Shown here piece after piece: positions 47,060-57,367 of a DNA stretch of 64,000 nt. The notes beneath the pieces were generated by a model. The model made no database searches and was not told the DNA's origin. It worked only from the letters and a program-made list of their open reading frames with translations. This stretch comes from Vesta saturnalis. Its lineage: Eukaryota; Arthropoda; Insecta; Coleoptera; Lampyridae. Each line of letters opens with the position of its first letter. Position 1 is the stretch's first letter. The position numbers and the translations under genes are program-made. The stretch spans positions 3,377,501 through 3,441,500 of the forward strand of contig JARFJB010002087.1 in NCBI GenBank assembly GCA_036346205.1, given 5' to 3'.

Positions 47060-47713
47060 CAGTGAGTCGCAGAAGTTATGTCTAAATTCATTTAACGTTT
47101 AAGGGTCTAGTTTTTGGAGAAACGCTCGGACGTATCATCAATTAAGACCGTATCAAGGAAGGCTGCCTCTGTTTTCTGTCAAACGGGAACAATTTATTCA
47201 AAAAACACAACAACAAGTCAAATCAAATGTTCAGTTTCTATTTGTGTACGTGTTCTATCACCAAATCCGATCATGCAGAGAATTTCAATTTTTTCTCGTT
47301 CCGTTAACTTCGCCATTTCGGAAAGGACAAATGTTGAAATTCGACGCAAGAAAGAAATTGACATACATAACGAAATGAAAACATGTACCTAGTGTTTATG
47401 GATCACCTTGGATACGATTATTTTGCAAGTGTTTTTGAAAGTTTTATAAAGACAATATTTACTTTTTTTCGTTGACTGTAGGTATAGGACACGGTACATG
47501 AGATTTACTCAGAATTCAAAGCACATTCAGTAAATGAAATAAAAAACAGGTGTTTCCATTTGACAAAATCAAGTTAGTGGTCGTAACTAATTTTTGGGCC
47601 ACCCTATATACAAAATTTTGCCACTAAAATAAAAATCGACGTGTCCGAGCGTTTCTCCAAAAACTAGACCCTTGAACTTTAAATGAATTTAGACATAACT
47701 TCTGGAACTCACT
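47060..47713 (-). mobile_element. 654-bp deletion derivative of a mariner-type transposon
   Basis: The ends are inverted repeats of about 80 bases (AGTGAGT..CAGAAGTTATGTC, GGGTCTAGTTTTTGGAG, AAACGCTCGGAC). They begin at 47060 and end at 47713, with TA outside. On the minus strand the interior still encodes a transposase start, MAKLTEREKIEILCMIGFGD (ATG near 47316), a helix-turn-helix beginning typical of mariner relatives. The rest of the gene is deleted. It thus shows the origin of a MITE from a full-length element. Confidence 0.75.
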
Positions 47714-47725
47714 ATATATAATACA

Positions 47726-48150
47726 CTGTGTTTAAAATGTCCTGGACCCCCTAAATTCTACTTCACCTCTTTTACCAATCCATCTGTTCGGAAAAGTAGC
47801 ATTTAAATACCTTCTTACGTTTATCCCGAAGTGTGTTGGACAGCCATCTTGCTGCAACCATGTATGCTCAAAATTTGGACGTCTTGCCAAAATTTCTGGT
47901 AAAATTTGATTTTGTAACAGATGCAAGTGTCTCCGAATTTAAATTGCCATCAGTAAAAAAAGGTCCAATTATTTGGTTTTCGATTATCCCTGCCCAAACA
48001 TTAACTTTTTCAGGGTACTGGGTATGTACTTCACGCATCCAGTGAGGATTTTCATTAGCCCAATATCGACAGTTATGCCGCTTAACTGTACCGTTAAGGA
48101 TAAAGGTTGATTCGTCAGAAAAAACAATGTCATTAAAGAAATTATTATTA
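47726..48150 (-). pseudogene. Mariner-type transposase fragment
   Basis: The minus strand reads NDIVFSDESTFILNGTVKRH near 48115 (first catalytic Asp), WANENPHWMREVHTQYPEKV near 48045 and VNVWAGIIENQIIGPFF near 47995. A shifted frame then gives HTWLQQDGCPTHFGINVRRY near 47850 (second Asp) and FPNRWIGKRGEVEFRGSR near 47760. It breaks off just before the SPDL-x-P-x-D block with the third Asp, replaced by a terminus reading GGTCCAGGACATTTTAAACA. One frameshift is present. Confidence 0.8.
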
Positions 48151-48659
48151 TTATTATTTCACGTATTTTTTTTTTTTTTTTTGAGTAAATAGAACGAATG
48201 ATCGATTGATTGCTATTCTGTTCTCATTCTATTTGCGGTTAGGAAATAACTCATACTATCTTATAGAACATTGTCTTATTAAAGTGGTCAGGTTTAATGT
48301 GATACTCATATTAATTTTAAAGTACGTTTCGTTTCTTCGTATTTAGAAAAACTGTTTAGTAAGTCAAATGTCTTGAAATAGAATATACAATAATTTTTAA
48401 TGGTTTACATTTTTCTCGTATTTACATCTAATTAAAGCAAAATACGTTAGTATGTAATTTTAACGAAAGGCACTACCATAAACTACCACCCACGTGCGTG
48501 CACCCGCAAAACTAACTGTCCCCTTTGCTTTTTAATTCTTTTGATCTGAAATTTACGCAAAAAGATAATTTATAGATTATGTACTAATAGTTTCTGTACC
48601 AAAAATATATCGGATAGGTCAGTTGTAGTTGTTCAAAATTTATGTAAACAAAGTATTTG
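48151..48659. other. No gene recognised
   Basis: AT-rich stretch with a T-run at 48165-48182. Confidence 0.45.
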
Positions 48660-48905
48660 CAATTAAATTATTATAAGTTTTTTGTTATGAACGAATAAGT
48701 TCAAAGATGATTATGTAATTATAATAATCTCATTATATTTAGAATTGGCATCCGTTCTACATACATAAAGACAAAATTTACATCGATTGGGGCTTGAACC
48801 TTGGTGGCGCAGTTGGTTAGCGCGGTACTCTAGCAAAGTACAGGCCGTAGGTTCAAATCCTACTCGAGGTAAACTTTTTATTTATGTATTTAATAAAATT
48901 AATAA
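48660..48905 (+). repeat. tRNA-containing repeat cassette (best copy)
   Basis: The same flanks accompany the tRNA-like part here as at 21.8-22.15 kb: GAACGAATAAGTTCAAA on one side, CATACATAAAGACA then TTTACATCGATTGGGGCTTG before the tRNA, and ACTTTTTATTTATGTATTTA after it. Finding the tRNA inside a repeated block means it spreads as part of a mobile or duplicated unit. Confidence 0.75.
48798..48871 (+). tRNA. tRNA gene or tRNA-derived sequence, anticodon AGC (Ala)
   Basis: A full 74-base cloverleaf can be drawn. The acceptor is ACCTTGG with TCGAGGT (7 pairs, two G-U), the D-stem GCGC with GCGC, and the anticodon stem GTACT with AGTAC. The loop CTAGCAA gives AGC after U33. The variable loop is AGGCC, the T-stem GTAGG with CCTAC, the loop TTCAAAT and the discriminator A. 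The anticodon would read alanine codons, but the G3-U70 pair that alanyl-tRNA synthetase needs is absent and the body looks closer to other isotypes. I judge it a repeat-borne tRNA copy that may still be transcribed from its internal A and B boxes. Confidence 0.7.
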
Positions 48906-51460
48906 AGTATTTGTAATGTTTGGCGTTTTTATTTAATTAAAAATTTTAATAATTATCGCTTTTTACTATCTGTTATATGTGACTCATGGTGTCAATAAAG
49001 ACATTACTGTTATCTACGAATCCTTAGCGATGAATAATTTAAGCTGACGCTCTACAAGTTTGATGAATAATATTTTTTAACTTTATTTCCAATACGTTAA
49101 GTGCATGTATTCTAAAATTTCCTAACTTTAGGGGTGTATGAAGTGGATTTAAATGATTCTCTAAAATTGTCAAACTTCCTTAAAATTTCCTGCCAATATA
49201 TTTGGTATTTGGTTGTTGATATCTGAAATGGCTCGCAATTAAAGATTGATTGATTGTGTAAAAAGAAAGTTTTAAAGACTATTTTTTTTTGGGTTTAAGT
49301 AAATTGACGTATGAGCGAAATTTTATTTCAATTTTATGCCTAGTATGGCTATAAACAGAGATACACTTTACCACTTGTAAAATCCTTGAAAAAACTCAAA
49401 AAAGAACCAAACGTTAGTTCTATCAAATAGTAAAAAGGATGTACTATTTCGTTGACACGCTGTATTGTGAAACTGTAAATCAAAATTTAATATCCTTTAC
49501 TGATCAGACTTTTAATAATTTATCATGCTTGATATTTTCTAACAAAAATTTTTGCACGTTTTTGATTCTGTTGTATAATTTTATTTATTCTGTATTTTTC
49601 TTAAGATTCTATTTTGTTTGCTGTAGATCGTAAAAATAGTGTATAAAGTTGGTTGCATTCTTTTATACTCTTAACCAAATTAGTATCATTTAGTTTTCCT
49701 GTACGTTAGATCGACATTATAATTACCATTTTATTTATGCTAGTTTTCAAAATATTATTTGCATTGGAATTTTACAGATTAGCAAACATCAAATTTGAAA
49801 AAGGGCCGGTAAGATAAAATAATCCAATCAAATAATTAAAGGTTTTAAATAATTTAATTTTTGTGGTTTAATTATAATTGAATTAGAATACAAAGTGAAT
49901 GATACTTCGTAAAGTGTAACTAAGAACAACAAAACACATATAAGAGTCACTAAAAAATTAATCAGGTATTTTATCTATGAAATATTATTGTATGGAGTCG
50001 TTTATCCTAGTTATTTTCTAGTGCCCATTAATTTTTACTAAAAAAACTGTGTAAAAATAAGGCAGAAATAAAAGCAGGTAAACAATTTGCATTTAGCTAT
50101 GTCTTCACCGAACCTGGTGCAAAGGCAGCTGAGTAGTAACTCGATGACTTCTAAATCGGACCATCAGTTGGTGTACTATCGGCCAAGAATCTCACAATGT
50201 TTACTCACATTAGATAAATTCCAGTTAGATATAGACTTCAGAATAATAATGTTAGTTATATGTAGTTAAAGGAGTAAAGTATTGATGTCCAATTTTATCT
50301 GTTTAAAACCGTCTAAAACGCGTATGAGATAATTCCATAATTCATAAATTTTTCTATATCTGAAAAATTTCCGATGTGATGTATGCCCAGCAATTACGAA
50401 AGTTTTTAGCGGATACAATTTCCAACCATCTTGTTTAACCGCTCGTTATAGAACGACGCTTTTGAACCGTACGTGTGACCCAATTTCCTGAATTCGTAAA
50501 TGTCAAACGACGGGACGTATTTAAATTACATCAAAGATTGTCAACCATTTTTTTCAACAACACTAATAAGCAATTTATTTTACCAAGTGTTTTGAAGGGT
50601 GTTCGTAAATCGATGGCCGTTTGCAGCACCATCGACATTAATCGCAATGATTAACAATATTAATTGGGATTCACTTCTTGTACGGCGAGCGAGCAACCGC
50701 GGTAAAATAAAACGTATAATTACCGAACTACAAAATTTATTTACATGTTAAATATAATATGATATGTTGTACTATGAACTGCACTGGTTCATTACAAAAA
50801 CTACTACTTAACTAACTAAAAAATACTTGTTCTCGTCTGAAAGCGGAAAATATCTTCCCTTAATAGAGGGGTGCACCAATGAGATGAAACTTGCTTAATA
50901 CACAGAAATTTCTAAGTAAAATTACAATCATCACTTTCCTAAAAATGCTAAATATTCTCACAGCAGGTATTAAAAGATTTTCCTTGCATTTTTACATATT
51001 GAATGGATTTTAACTTAAGCTGGCTTTTGACAATTGTAAAGATGCCTGTCAACAAGGTCAATATTTTAGTATACCTACTCGTACTTGTGATTCATTCTAC
51101 CTAATTATTACATGTTCACAGAAACACAACCAAAGGGAATTAAGAGAAACTGTAAGTAATAATTTTATTATTCTAGTAACTGCAAGTAAAATGAGCAGTT
51201 GATTTTTGGGCATGTAACAAACCCAATATGTAGGTGGATACACTTATCCAAACAATATACATCTTGTAATAACTGAAGTCAAAACTAAGCAAAAGCTTCA
51301 ATAAGCAAAACACTTTTGAAAAGAATACTGTAGCAAGTTACTGGAGATATGTGTTAAAATTGATTGATATGAAACCTTTAACTAAAACTAATATCACACT
51401 CATAGATTGTTGTATGAATTTAATATAACTTTTAGTGGAGTAGATCGGCCTATTTCCACA
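48906..51460. other. No gene recognised
   Basis: 2.5 kb of AT-rich sequence. Open frames at 49439-49633 and 50087-50269 lack motifs. A small hairpin (CGATGG / CCATCG) is near 50611-50636. Confidence 0.45.
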
Positions 51461-51464
51461 GTTT

Positions 51465-51525
51465 TTAATTTTTGAGCGCGACGTTTCGGAAGCGGGCTCT
51501 GATTTCACCATCAGGCTTAGTCCTG
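51465..51525 (-). ncRNA. Hammerhead-ribozyme-like motif (family B)
   Basis: The minus strand reads CTGATG (plus 51509-51514), a stem-loop region with AGAGCCCGCTTCC, then CCGAAACGTC (plus 51480-51489). GAAAC directly followed by GTC gives the very short stem III and the canonical GUC cleavage triplet of PLE hammerheads. The seventh base of box I is G instead of A, so activity may be lost. It sits downstream of the PLE at 51720-52578 in the same orientation, where PLE terminal repeats are expected. Confidence 0.55.
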
Positions 51526-51591
51526 AGAAGGATTGTTGTCGCACTTGAGTCGAATCCATATGTTATATATAATGTTTTCCCACGCACTTGA

Positions 51592-51658
51592 CTACTCTCA
51601 GATTCGAACTTGGTACCTTTCACTTACTAGTCAGACACCTATACCGCTGAGCCACTGA

Positions 51659-51660
<2 letters not shown>
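51592..51660 (-). repeat. tRNA-like sequence beside the PLE 3' end
   Basis: On the minus strand CTCAGTGGCTCAGCGGTATA matches a box A and AAGTTCGAATC a box B, about 30 bases apart. The anticodon arm does not pair, so this is a tRNA-derived piece rather than a gene. It lies between the (AT)n run and the hammerhead motif. Confidence 0.55.

Positions 51661-51718
<58 letters not shown>
51659..51718. repeat. (AT)n microsatellite
   Basis: About 60 bases of AT repeat directly after the PLE stop codon. Confidence 0.95.
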
Positions 51719-51719
<1 letters not shown>

Positions 51720-51722
<3 letters not shown>

Positions 51723-52578
51723 CTTTTTCGTGGTTGCGCAGAAGTTTATTGCGCTTCAGCTTTTCGGGCTTTATTGGAATCCATGTGGGTTTCATTTCTA
51801 CACTAGCTTGGTTTATTGGATTTTTTGCTAGTGCGATGTATATGGCTTCTTTAAGTTTCCGACGAGTTGTGTTCCCGTTCTTTGTCACTATCTGTATGTT
51901 ATCCCATTGCATGCGGTGGTCTTCGTTTCAGACATGTTCGGCGATTCTTGATGTTTCTGTTTCGTCCTTGCGGACGTTGTTCTTATGTTCCTGCGTTCTC
52001 ACTTTAAGTGGTCTACTGCTCTGTCCTATGTATGCTCTGCCGCATTCGCATGGTAGGTTGTATACACAATTATTGGAATTCTGATCATTGTATGGTTTGG
52101 TTTTGGTTAGTATTCCTGTGAGCGTTCTGGTCGATTTGAAGGCAGTGCGTATCTTGTTTTTGCTGCCTATCCTTCGTATTTTGTCTGAGGTGCCATGTAT
52201 ATATGGTATTGTCGCTGTATATTTAGGTTCTTCTTTTTCGGTTACCCTTTCCCTGTTTAGGTTAGGTGTTCGATCGGGGTAGCAATTTTCTTTGAGTGTT
52301 CTAGCGATATTTTCTTTTTCTTTGTTCAGGTCCCCTTGTTGTGAGCATATTGTTTTTGCTCTATCGCACAAGCATTTTGCCACGCCTAATTTCACGTTTT
52401 TGTGGTGATTGGAGTTATAGTGTAGGTACCTCCCCGTGTGGGTATAAGTGCGACAGGAACATTGACGAACTGCCTGAACGAGCATGATCAGACTAACCAA
52501 TAACCTGTAGGTTAATGTCAACTTAAGAAAACACTCAGGATGTGGAGGCTCGCGGCCTGGACGCGATAGAAGCTTCAC
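51720..52578 (-). mobile_element. Penelope-like element, RT carboxyl end and GIY-YIG endonuclease (third lineage)
   Basis: From about 52450 the minus strand reads THTGRYLHYNSNHHKNVKLG and AKCLCDRAKTICSQQGDLNK of the RT thumb/linker. Then come CVYNLPCECGRAYIGQSSR near 52050 (GIY here CVY, YIG intact) and a following Arg/Glu-rich VRTQEHKNN. After one frameshift near 51920 the tail NTTRRKLKEAIYIALAKNP ends at the stop near 51718. The first 45 or so codons of the open frame (52578-52450) are not PLE-like. With its nearly unbroken frame this is the best-kept PLE piece in the window. Confidence 0.8.
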
Positions 52579-53037
52579 CCTAATTTATGAGAAATAGGTC
52601 ATGTGGATGTCAATAAAATACATGATTGAAAATTTTCTAGAACTTGACCTTTGATCCGATAGAGATCACCTGATCGGGGTCAAAATAGGAGGTTAATATC
52701 TTTAACTTCCGTGCTATTGAATTATAAGGATATGCGACTCAACCTAATAATTATATTGCAAAGGAGCATTTATTTACACCTTATTTATTTTAAATTCCAT
52801 AGAATTATATTAACTTACGGAGTAATAACTTTTATTGTTCACACAGTGTGTTTCTTTATAGAAAATCACGGTTACTGTTATTTGTGTAGTTATAATTATT
52901 TTGTTTTACTTGTTTTTATGATATGTACCTATGTGCAAAAACACAATTTTTATTCATTTTTTTTAGGTAAGTCTACCAGCTTCTAACAAAGGCAGTGCAA
53001 GTAAGTTATGTTTCTAAAAATTATTATTAACTTTATT
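52579..53037. other. No gene recognised
   Basis: AT-rich. The open frame at 52711-52986 is hydrophobic but has no family motif. Confidence 0.45.
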
Positions 53038-53097
53038 AGACACATAAATAAAAAGTTTACCTCGAGTAGGATTTGAACCTGCGACATGTACTTTATG
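53038..53097 (-). repeat. Fragment of the tRNA-containing cassette
   Basis: Minus strand: box B (GGTTCAAATCCTACTCGAGG) plus the downstream flank AAACTTTTTATTTATGTGTC, truncated within the anticodon arm. Fourth copy of the cassette. Confidence 0.75.
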
Positions 53098-53244
53098 TTT
53101 TGTATATTGCTAAACGTTTTAAATTTATATTGGAAAATGAAGGAACATTTCATATATTAACATATTTTTAGTTCAAGAAAATTTGTATTTAAAATACTTA
53201 GTTGTTTTGGTTTTTTAATTGTGTATTTTTATGTTTGTATTTTA

Positions 53245-53345
53245 TATAAATCCACTTGTTTCGATAACTGTAATTGTTATCGAAACGGATAGATTTATGT
53301 AAAATATGATTATAAATAAGCACCATTAAAAACCCAAAGTATTTT
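53245..53345 (+). repeat. Degenerate hammerhead-type repeat (family A, copy 1)
   Basis: GTTATCGAAACG at 53275-53286 is preceded by a mirrored GTTTCGATAAC, forming a 23-base-arm palindrome. The tail ACCATTAAAAAcCCaAA / GTATTTTAATAATGG matches the tails near 56.2 kb. Box I is absent, so it is a relic. An inverse copy (copy 2) lies at 53617-53695. Confidence 0.55.
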
Positions 53346-53616
53346 AATAATGGCGAAAGGTTACATTTTCAAACTTTGTATTTTATTGGGCTTATAAATA
53401 AATTTATTCATAACAAATTTTTTATTACTATTGTTGTAATAGATGGCATGAATAATAAAGATTAATCGTTTATATTTCCAGTCTTCGTATAAATACAACA
53501 AAGCAATTTAGAAACTTGAGAAAATAATTTCCTATATCAAATTTTATATTTTTAAACGTCTCTTAAGTTTTTCTCGCACAAAATCGTCAATGTTCAATTG
53601 TACATTTACAAAGATA

Positions 53617-53695
53617 CTTATACTTATCGTTTGGGTATTAAATATTTTATGTAAATTTAAAAGTTTCGATAACAATTACAGCTTTAATGATTAAT
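53617..53695 (-). repeat. Degenerate hammerhead-type repeat (family A, copy 2)
   Basis: The minus strand reads CTGTAATTGTTATCGAAAC then TTTTAAATTTACATAA, matching the family A copies at 53.27 and 57.39 kb. Inverse to copy 1. Confidence 0.5.
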
Positions 53696-53974
53696 TGAAA
53701 AAAAAAGGTGAAATTAAATCTTTAATGTCCTTATAGTTTGTTATTTTCCAATAATGCACCTATTTCTAAACATGTTAGAAGCGATATAATGCCCTAGGGC
53801 AGGGTTGTCTAACCTTTTCGATAGCCGGGGCCACATTTTAGTAGTAGAAACTGTTTGGGGCCGCAGTTCAAATACTGTACTTACAATCAAATAAAATCAT
53901 GGATAATAAAGCACACTACATTTGATTAATAATTATTATTGATACATATCAATAAGAACATATGTATAAAACAA

Positions 53975-55767
53975 CTAGTGTGATACTTGGCCTTGGATCT
54001 GCATCGACAATGTCTCGATATCTGGTGCAACGGATGTAGTAGAATTTCTCAATGTGTTCTCCAGATGTTCATCAGATATTCTATTTCGAGTCGTACTTTT
54101 GGCGTGGTTCATTCTTGAAAGAGTTGTTCACATATGTAAGTGCTGCCAAAAAGGGATGCCATGAAGAGAGCGTGATTATGTAACGTGGGAAATTTGTCTC
54201 TTGGTAGATAAGATTTATAAAATTCAATCAACGTTACGTGGTCAAATTTGTCCTTTAGTTGCATATCAGATTGCAACTCGATGCATTCCATTTGCAAATT
54301 CGGTGGCAATGTATCTATTTCTACCGAAAATGGAGTTGCAAAAATACTAAAATAATGTTTATTCCCTCGAAAATCCTGAAATCGTTGTGCAAAGTCCCGT
54401 ATCAAATCGAGGAGTAAAACTCCGTATTTCTGCCCACTCAAAGGATTATGTTCGGCCAAGGTATGGAAGTGCGAAAAATTGTTTCCATTTATTTGTTCCT
54501 GCCATAACTTCAATTTCATTTGGAACGCGTTTATAGTTTGAAACAATGCACTGATGAGTTGATCTTTGCGTTGGAGACGGGTGTTTAATTCATTCATGTG
54601 CGCTGTTATATCAACTAAAAACGCTAAATCAGCCAGCCAGTTTATGTCATCAAGTTCTGGAACACGTTTATCTTTCGATTTCATAAACGTCTGGATTTCA
54701 CTTCGTAAATCATGAAATCGTTTTAACATTTGTCCCCGACTGAGCCATCTGACTTCGGAAAAGTAGACGATGTCACCATAATCAGCGTCACACCATTTGA
54801 GAAAGTCGTGAAATTGGCGATGATGCAAACCCTTTGATCTTATAAAATTCACAATCTTGACGACAGTATGCATAACATGGTCCATTCTAAAAGCTTTTCC
54901 GCATAAATTTTCCTGATGTATGATGCAATGATACTTTATCAAACAAGTGTTTTTCATAGTAACAGCATCATTCTCTAACAATTTTACAAGTCCTTCTCTT
55001 TTACCTATCATAGCTGGAGCGCCGTCAGTAACAATGCCGGAAATGTTGGAAAGCGACCAAGAAAATCGGGATAACGTTTGTTTCGTTGCTTCATATAAGT
55101 CTCTTGATGTTGTTGTGCCTTTTAACGAAACTAAAGCAGCCATTTCTTCAACGATATTATATTCGTCATTAATGCCTGATGAAAATGGCAAACTGTGCCG
55201 TGTCACTAGCATCAGTACTTTCGTCCATTGCCAAGGAATAAAATTTAAAACCGGGAACTTTAGTTTTCAGTTGATTTTCAATGTCGTTTGCAAGATCGGT
55301 AACTCTTCTGGCGACAGTTTGATGTGACAAACTGACTTTAGAAAATTCCGCTCTCTTATCTGGGCAAATTATTCCTGCCACTGTTTCCATGCATTCTTTG
55401 ATAAACTCGCCATCCGAAAACGGTTTTAACTTCTTAGCAATTAAACAGGATACTAAATAACTAGCTTTCACTATCGATCTCGGTTGATTTGAAGCCTTTT
55501 GAAGTAGCTTTTGTTGGGCTGAGAGACTTTTCTTCAACTCGTTAACTTTGTCTTTGCGACACATATCACGATAGGAATCGAATTTGCCTGCATGTTTTTG
55601 AACATAATGTCGTTTTACGTTATATTCTTTAAAAACATTTACAGATTCACGGCAAATTAAACAAAACGCCGAATTGTTCAGCTCAATGAAAAAGTAATCT
55701 TCTGTCCATTTTTCATTAAAAATTCGTTTTCATCAATCAATTTTCGTTTCTTTTGTACCGAGGTCAT
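53975..55767 (-). pseudogene. GTF2IRD2-type hAT transposase, nearly complete
   Basis: From the ATG at 55767: MTSVQKKRKLIDEN, then after a shift near 55700 a BED-like zinc finger, CLICRESVNVFKEYNVKRH near 55640. The hAT core follows: SLAMDESTDASDTAQF near 55230 (first catalytic Asp), then GIVTDGAPAMIGKREG near 55030 (second catalytic Asp region). Next are KYHCIIHQENLCGKA near 54905 and VRWLSRGQMLKRF near 54740. The dimerisation end STYICEQLF then RMNHAKSTTRNRISDEHL is near 54090-54050, with the stop at 53975. The overall plan matches GTF2IRD2/Charlie-like hAT proteins of about 600 residues. Only about three single-base frameshifts (near 55700, 55190 and 54115) separate it from an open gene, so it died recently. 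Confidence 0.85.
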
Positions 55768-55984
55768 CCTACAAAATCGAAAAAAATTGAGACGTAAAAG
55801 AAATATAGAAAATGAAATATTTTTTGAGTAGTAGGTACACTGGATACGTAACAAAGATGAAATAATTATTAACATACACGTACGTGTTTTCCAAAATAAA
55901 CAAAAAACGGGATAATTCATTAAATAAACTAAACAACAATAAATATAATAAAATACTTATCTTTTTGGGATTTTTTAATGGTGT

Positions 55985-56050
55985 ACTTTAAATTATACAA
56001 TCTAAACGTTTCGATAATACAGTTATCTTCGTCAGTAATATGTTAAAATT
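55985..56050 (-). ncRNA. Hammerhead-ribozyme-like motif (family A, copy 3)
   Basis: On the minus strand CTGACGA is followed by a stem of GATAA with TTATC around CTGTA (stem II). GAAACGTT follows, providing GAAA, a two-pair stem III and a UU cleavage position. Stem I pairing with TTAGATTGTAT is partial. All core bases of the hammerhead consensus are present. Confidence 0.6.
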
Positions 56051-56139
56051 GTTAAAGATGTAGTAAACAATTTTGTCAAATTTGAAAAATTCAAACATGT
56101 TTGAATTTTTCAAATTTGACAAAATCTTCATCTTTAACA

Positions 56140-56200
56140 ATTTTAACATACATTTACTGACGAAGATAACTTAATATCGAAACGTTTAGATTGTATAATT
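56140..56200 (+). ncRNA. Hammerhead-ribozyme-like motif (family A, copy 4)
   Basis: The plus strand has CTGACGA at 56157-56163, stem II of GATA with TATC, then GAAACGTT at 56179-56186. ATACA ahead of box I pairs with TGTAT after the cleavage position to form stem I. The core bases fit the consensus; stem II has one or two mismatches against copy 3. Confidence 0.6.
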
Positions 56201-56639
56201 TAAAGTACACCATTAAAAAATCCCAAAAAGATAAGTATTTTATTATGAGTGTTAATGGTGAAAGTTTACATTTAACAATAAATATAGTCAACGCGCGAAG
56301 ACAATTCCAACTGTGCTCCTTTACATTAGAAATTCAACTGCAAGGCACTATTAAAAGGCTAAAAATAGACATTATGCATTCCTCGGAACGCGACGACGTT
56401 GGGCTGGTGGGCCATAGTGAGACTTGCCGCGGGCCGCATGCGGCCCGCGGGACGCGTGTTGGACAACCCTGCCCTAGGGCATTATGAAAAACAGAATGCA
56501 TATTTACGAAACCCTATTATATATTTTTTTAAAATAAAAGTCCAAACCACTTTGTTTATTACTAAAAATACGCATGAGAATAATGTCAAAAATAAAATTC
56601 AATATCTTTTTTTAATTGAATAATACAGGACATTAAATA

Positions 56640-56765
56640 TAGAAGGCACCACTGGTGTTGCGGGAATAATCCCCTCGGTCAACGTACATCCCTTGGGCCA
56701 TAGGCGCTCGGGAAGTACATTGTTGACCTCTGGGCATTATTATACCCGTAACGCCCTTGATACCT
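56640..56765. repeat. Hairpin-forming repeat, probable MITE
   Basis: The left half GGTGTTGCGGGAATAATCCC..GGTCAACGTACATCCC is the approximate inverse of GGGAAGTACATTGTTGACC..GGGCATTATTATACCCGTAACGCC. The centre is near TTGGGCCATAGGCGC. It is GC-rich compared with its flanks, and no coding sequence is seen. Confidence 0.65.
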
Positions 56766-56789
56766 TAATTACTATAGTGAAACGAGCTA

Positions 56790-57275
56790 TACGAATGTTG
56801 AATTTTTGAAAGATGAATATAAATATTTAAGAAAATCACTTCACTTTAATGGGTATTCACTTAAATATATTAATAATGTTATTACATCTGTTAGATATAA
56901 CCATAAAGAAAAACTTACTTAATGCTGGTACTGCTTTTCTTCCTTTTATAGCTAGTGTTACAGATAATATTGAAATTGATCACCGCATTAGGACTATTTT
57001 TGAACCTACAAGAAATCATTAAAGAACATTTAAGGTCATCTAAAGATGTTTCAAATTTATTATCATCTTCCGGAGTGTAAAAGTTTTCATGTTGTTGTGG
57101 AAAAGTGTATATTGGAACCTGAAAACGTAGGTTTAATACGCGACGCAAAGAACATATGAGATTTTGCAAATTAGGTCAACCGGTCTACGGTACTGAGAGT
57201 GCTTTAAATAATTTAATGGAAATATTTTCAAGACAAACTCTTTAGATTCGTTTAGGAAGGAAATCTCCGATTAAA
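56790..57275 (+). mobile_element. Penelope-like element endonuclease end (fourth lineage)
   Basis: Plus-strand frames give EFLKDEYKYLRKSLHFNGYS near 56800, AFLPFIASVTDNIE near 56930, then SSGV, a stop, KFSCCCGKVYIGT near 57065-57115 (GIY replaced by a stop-containing GV, YIG intact) and RRFNTRRKEHMRFCKLGQP near 57125. A hammerhead-type relic of family A follows about 120 bases downstream, where a PLE terminal repeat would lie, which links this lineage with that ribozyme family. Confidence 0.75.
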
Positions 57276-57367
57276 TACTTTTATCAAGCTGTTATGTTAA
57301 TAGCAGGATTGTATTTGTGTTTTCATATTTTATATATTTAGTTTGACATCTAACTTAATTCTAAAAA

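Larger units (their letters stand above)
55945..56246. repeat. 302-bp near-perfect palindrome carrying two hammerhead-like motifs
   Basis: The arms 55945-56098 and 56099-56246 are inverse copies meeting at AAACATGTTT. Shared phrases are CATCTTTAACAATTTTAACA, TTAGATTGTATAATTTAAAG and CCATTAAAAAATCCCAAAAA. Each arm holds one hammerhead-like motif directed outward. The palindrome sits inside the hAT element, upstream of its gene. Confidence 0.9.
53800..56471 (-). mobile_element. hAT transposon with palindromic 8-bp target duplication
   Basis: The ends are CAGGGTTGTCTAACC (53800) and the inverse of CAGGGTTGTCCAACA (to 56471). They are flanked on both sides by CCCTAGGG (53792-53799 and 56472-56479), the 8-base duplication expected for hAT. 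GC-rich subterminal sequence (GGGGCC.., GGGCCGCATGCGGCCC near 56430) contrasts with the interior. The transposase runs on the minus strand. A 302-bp palindrome with hammerhead motifs (55945-56246) is inserted upstream of the gene. Confidence 0.9.
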
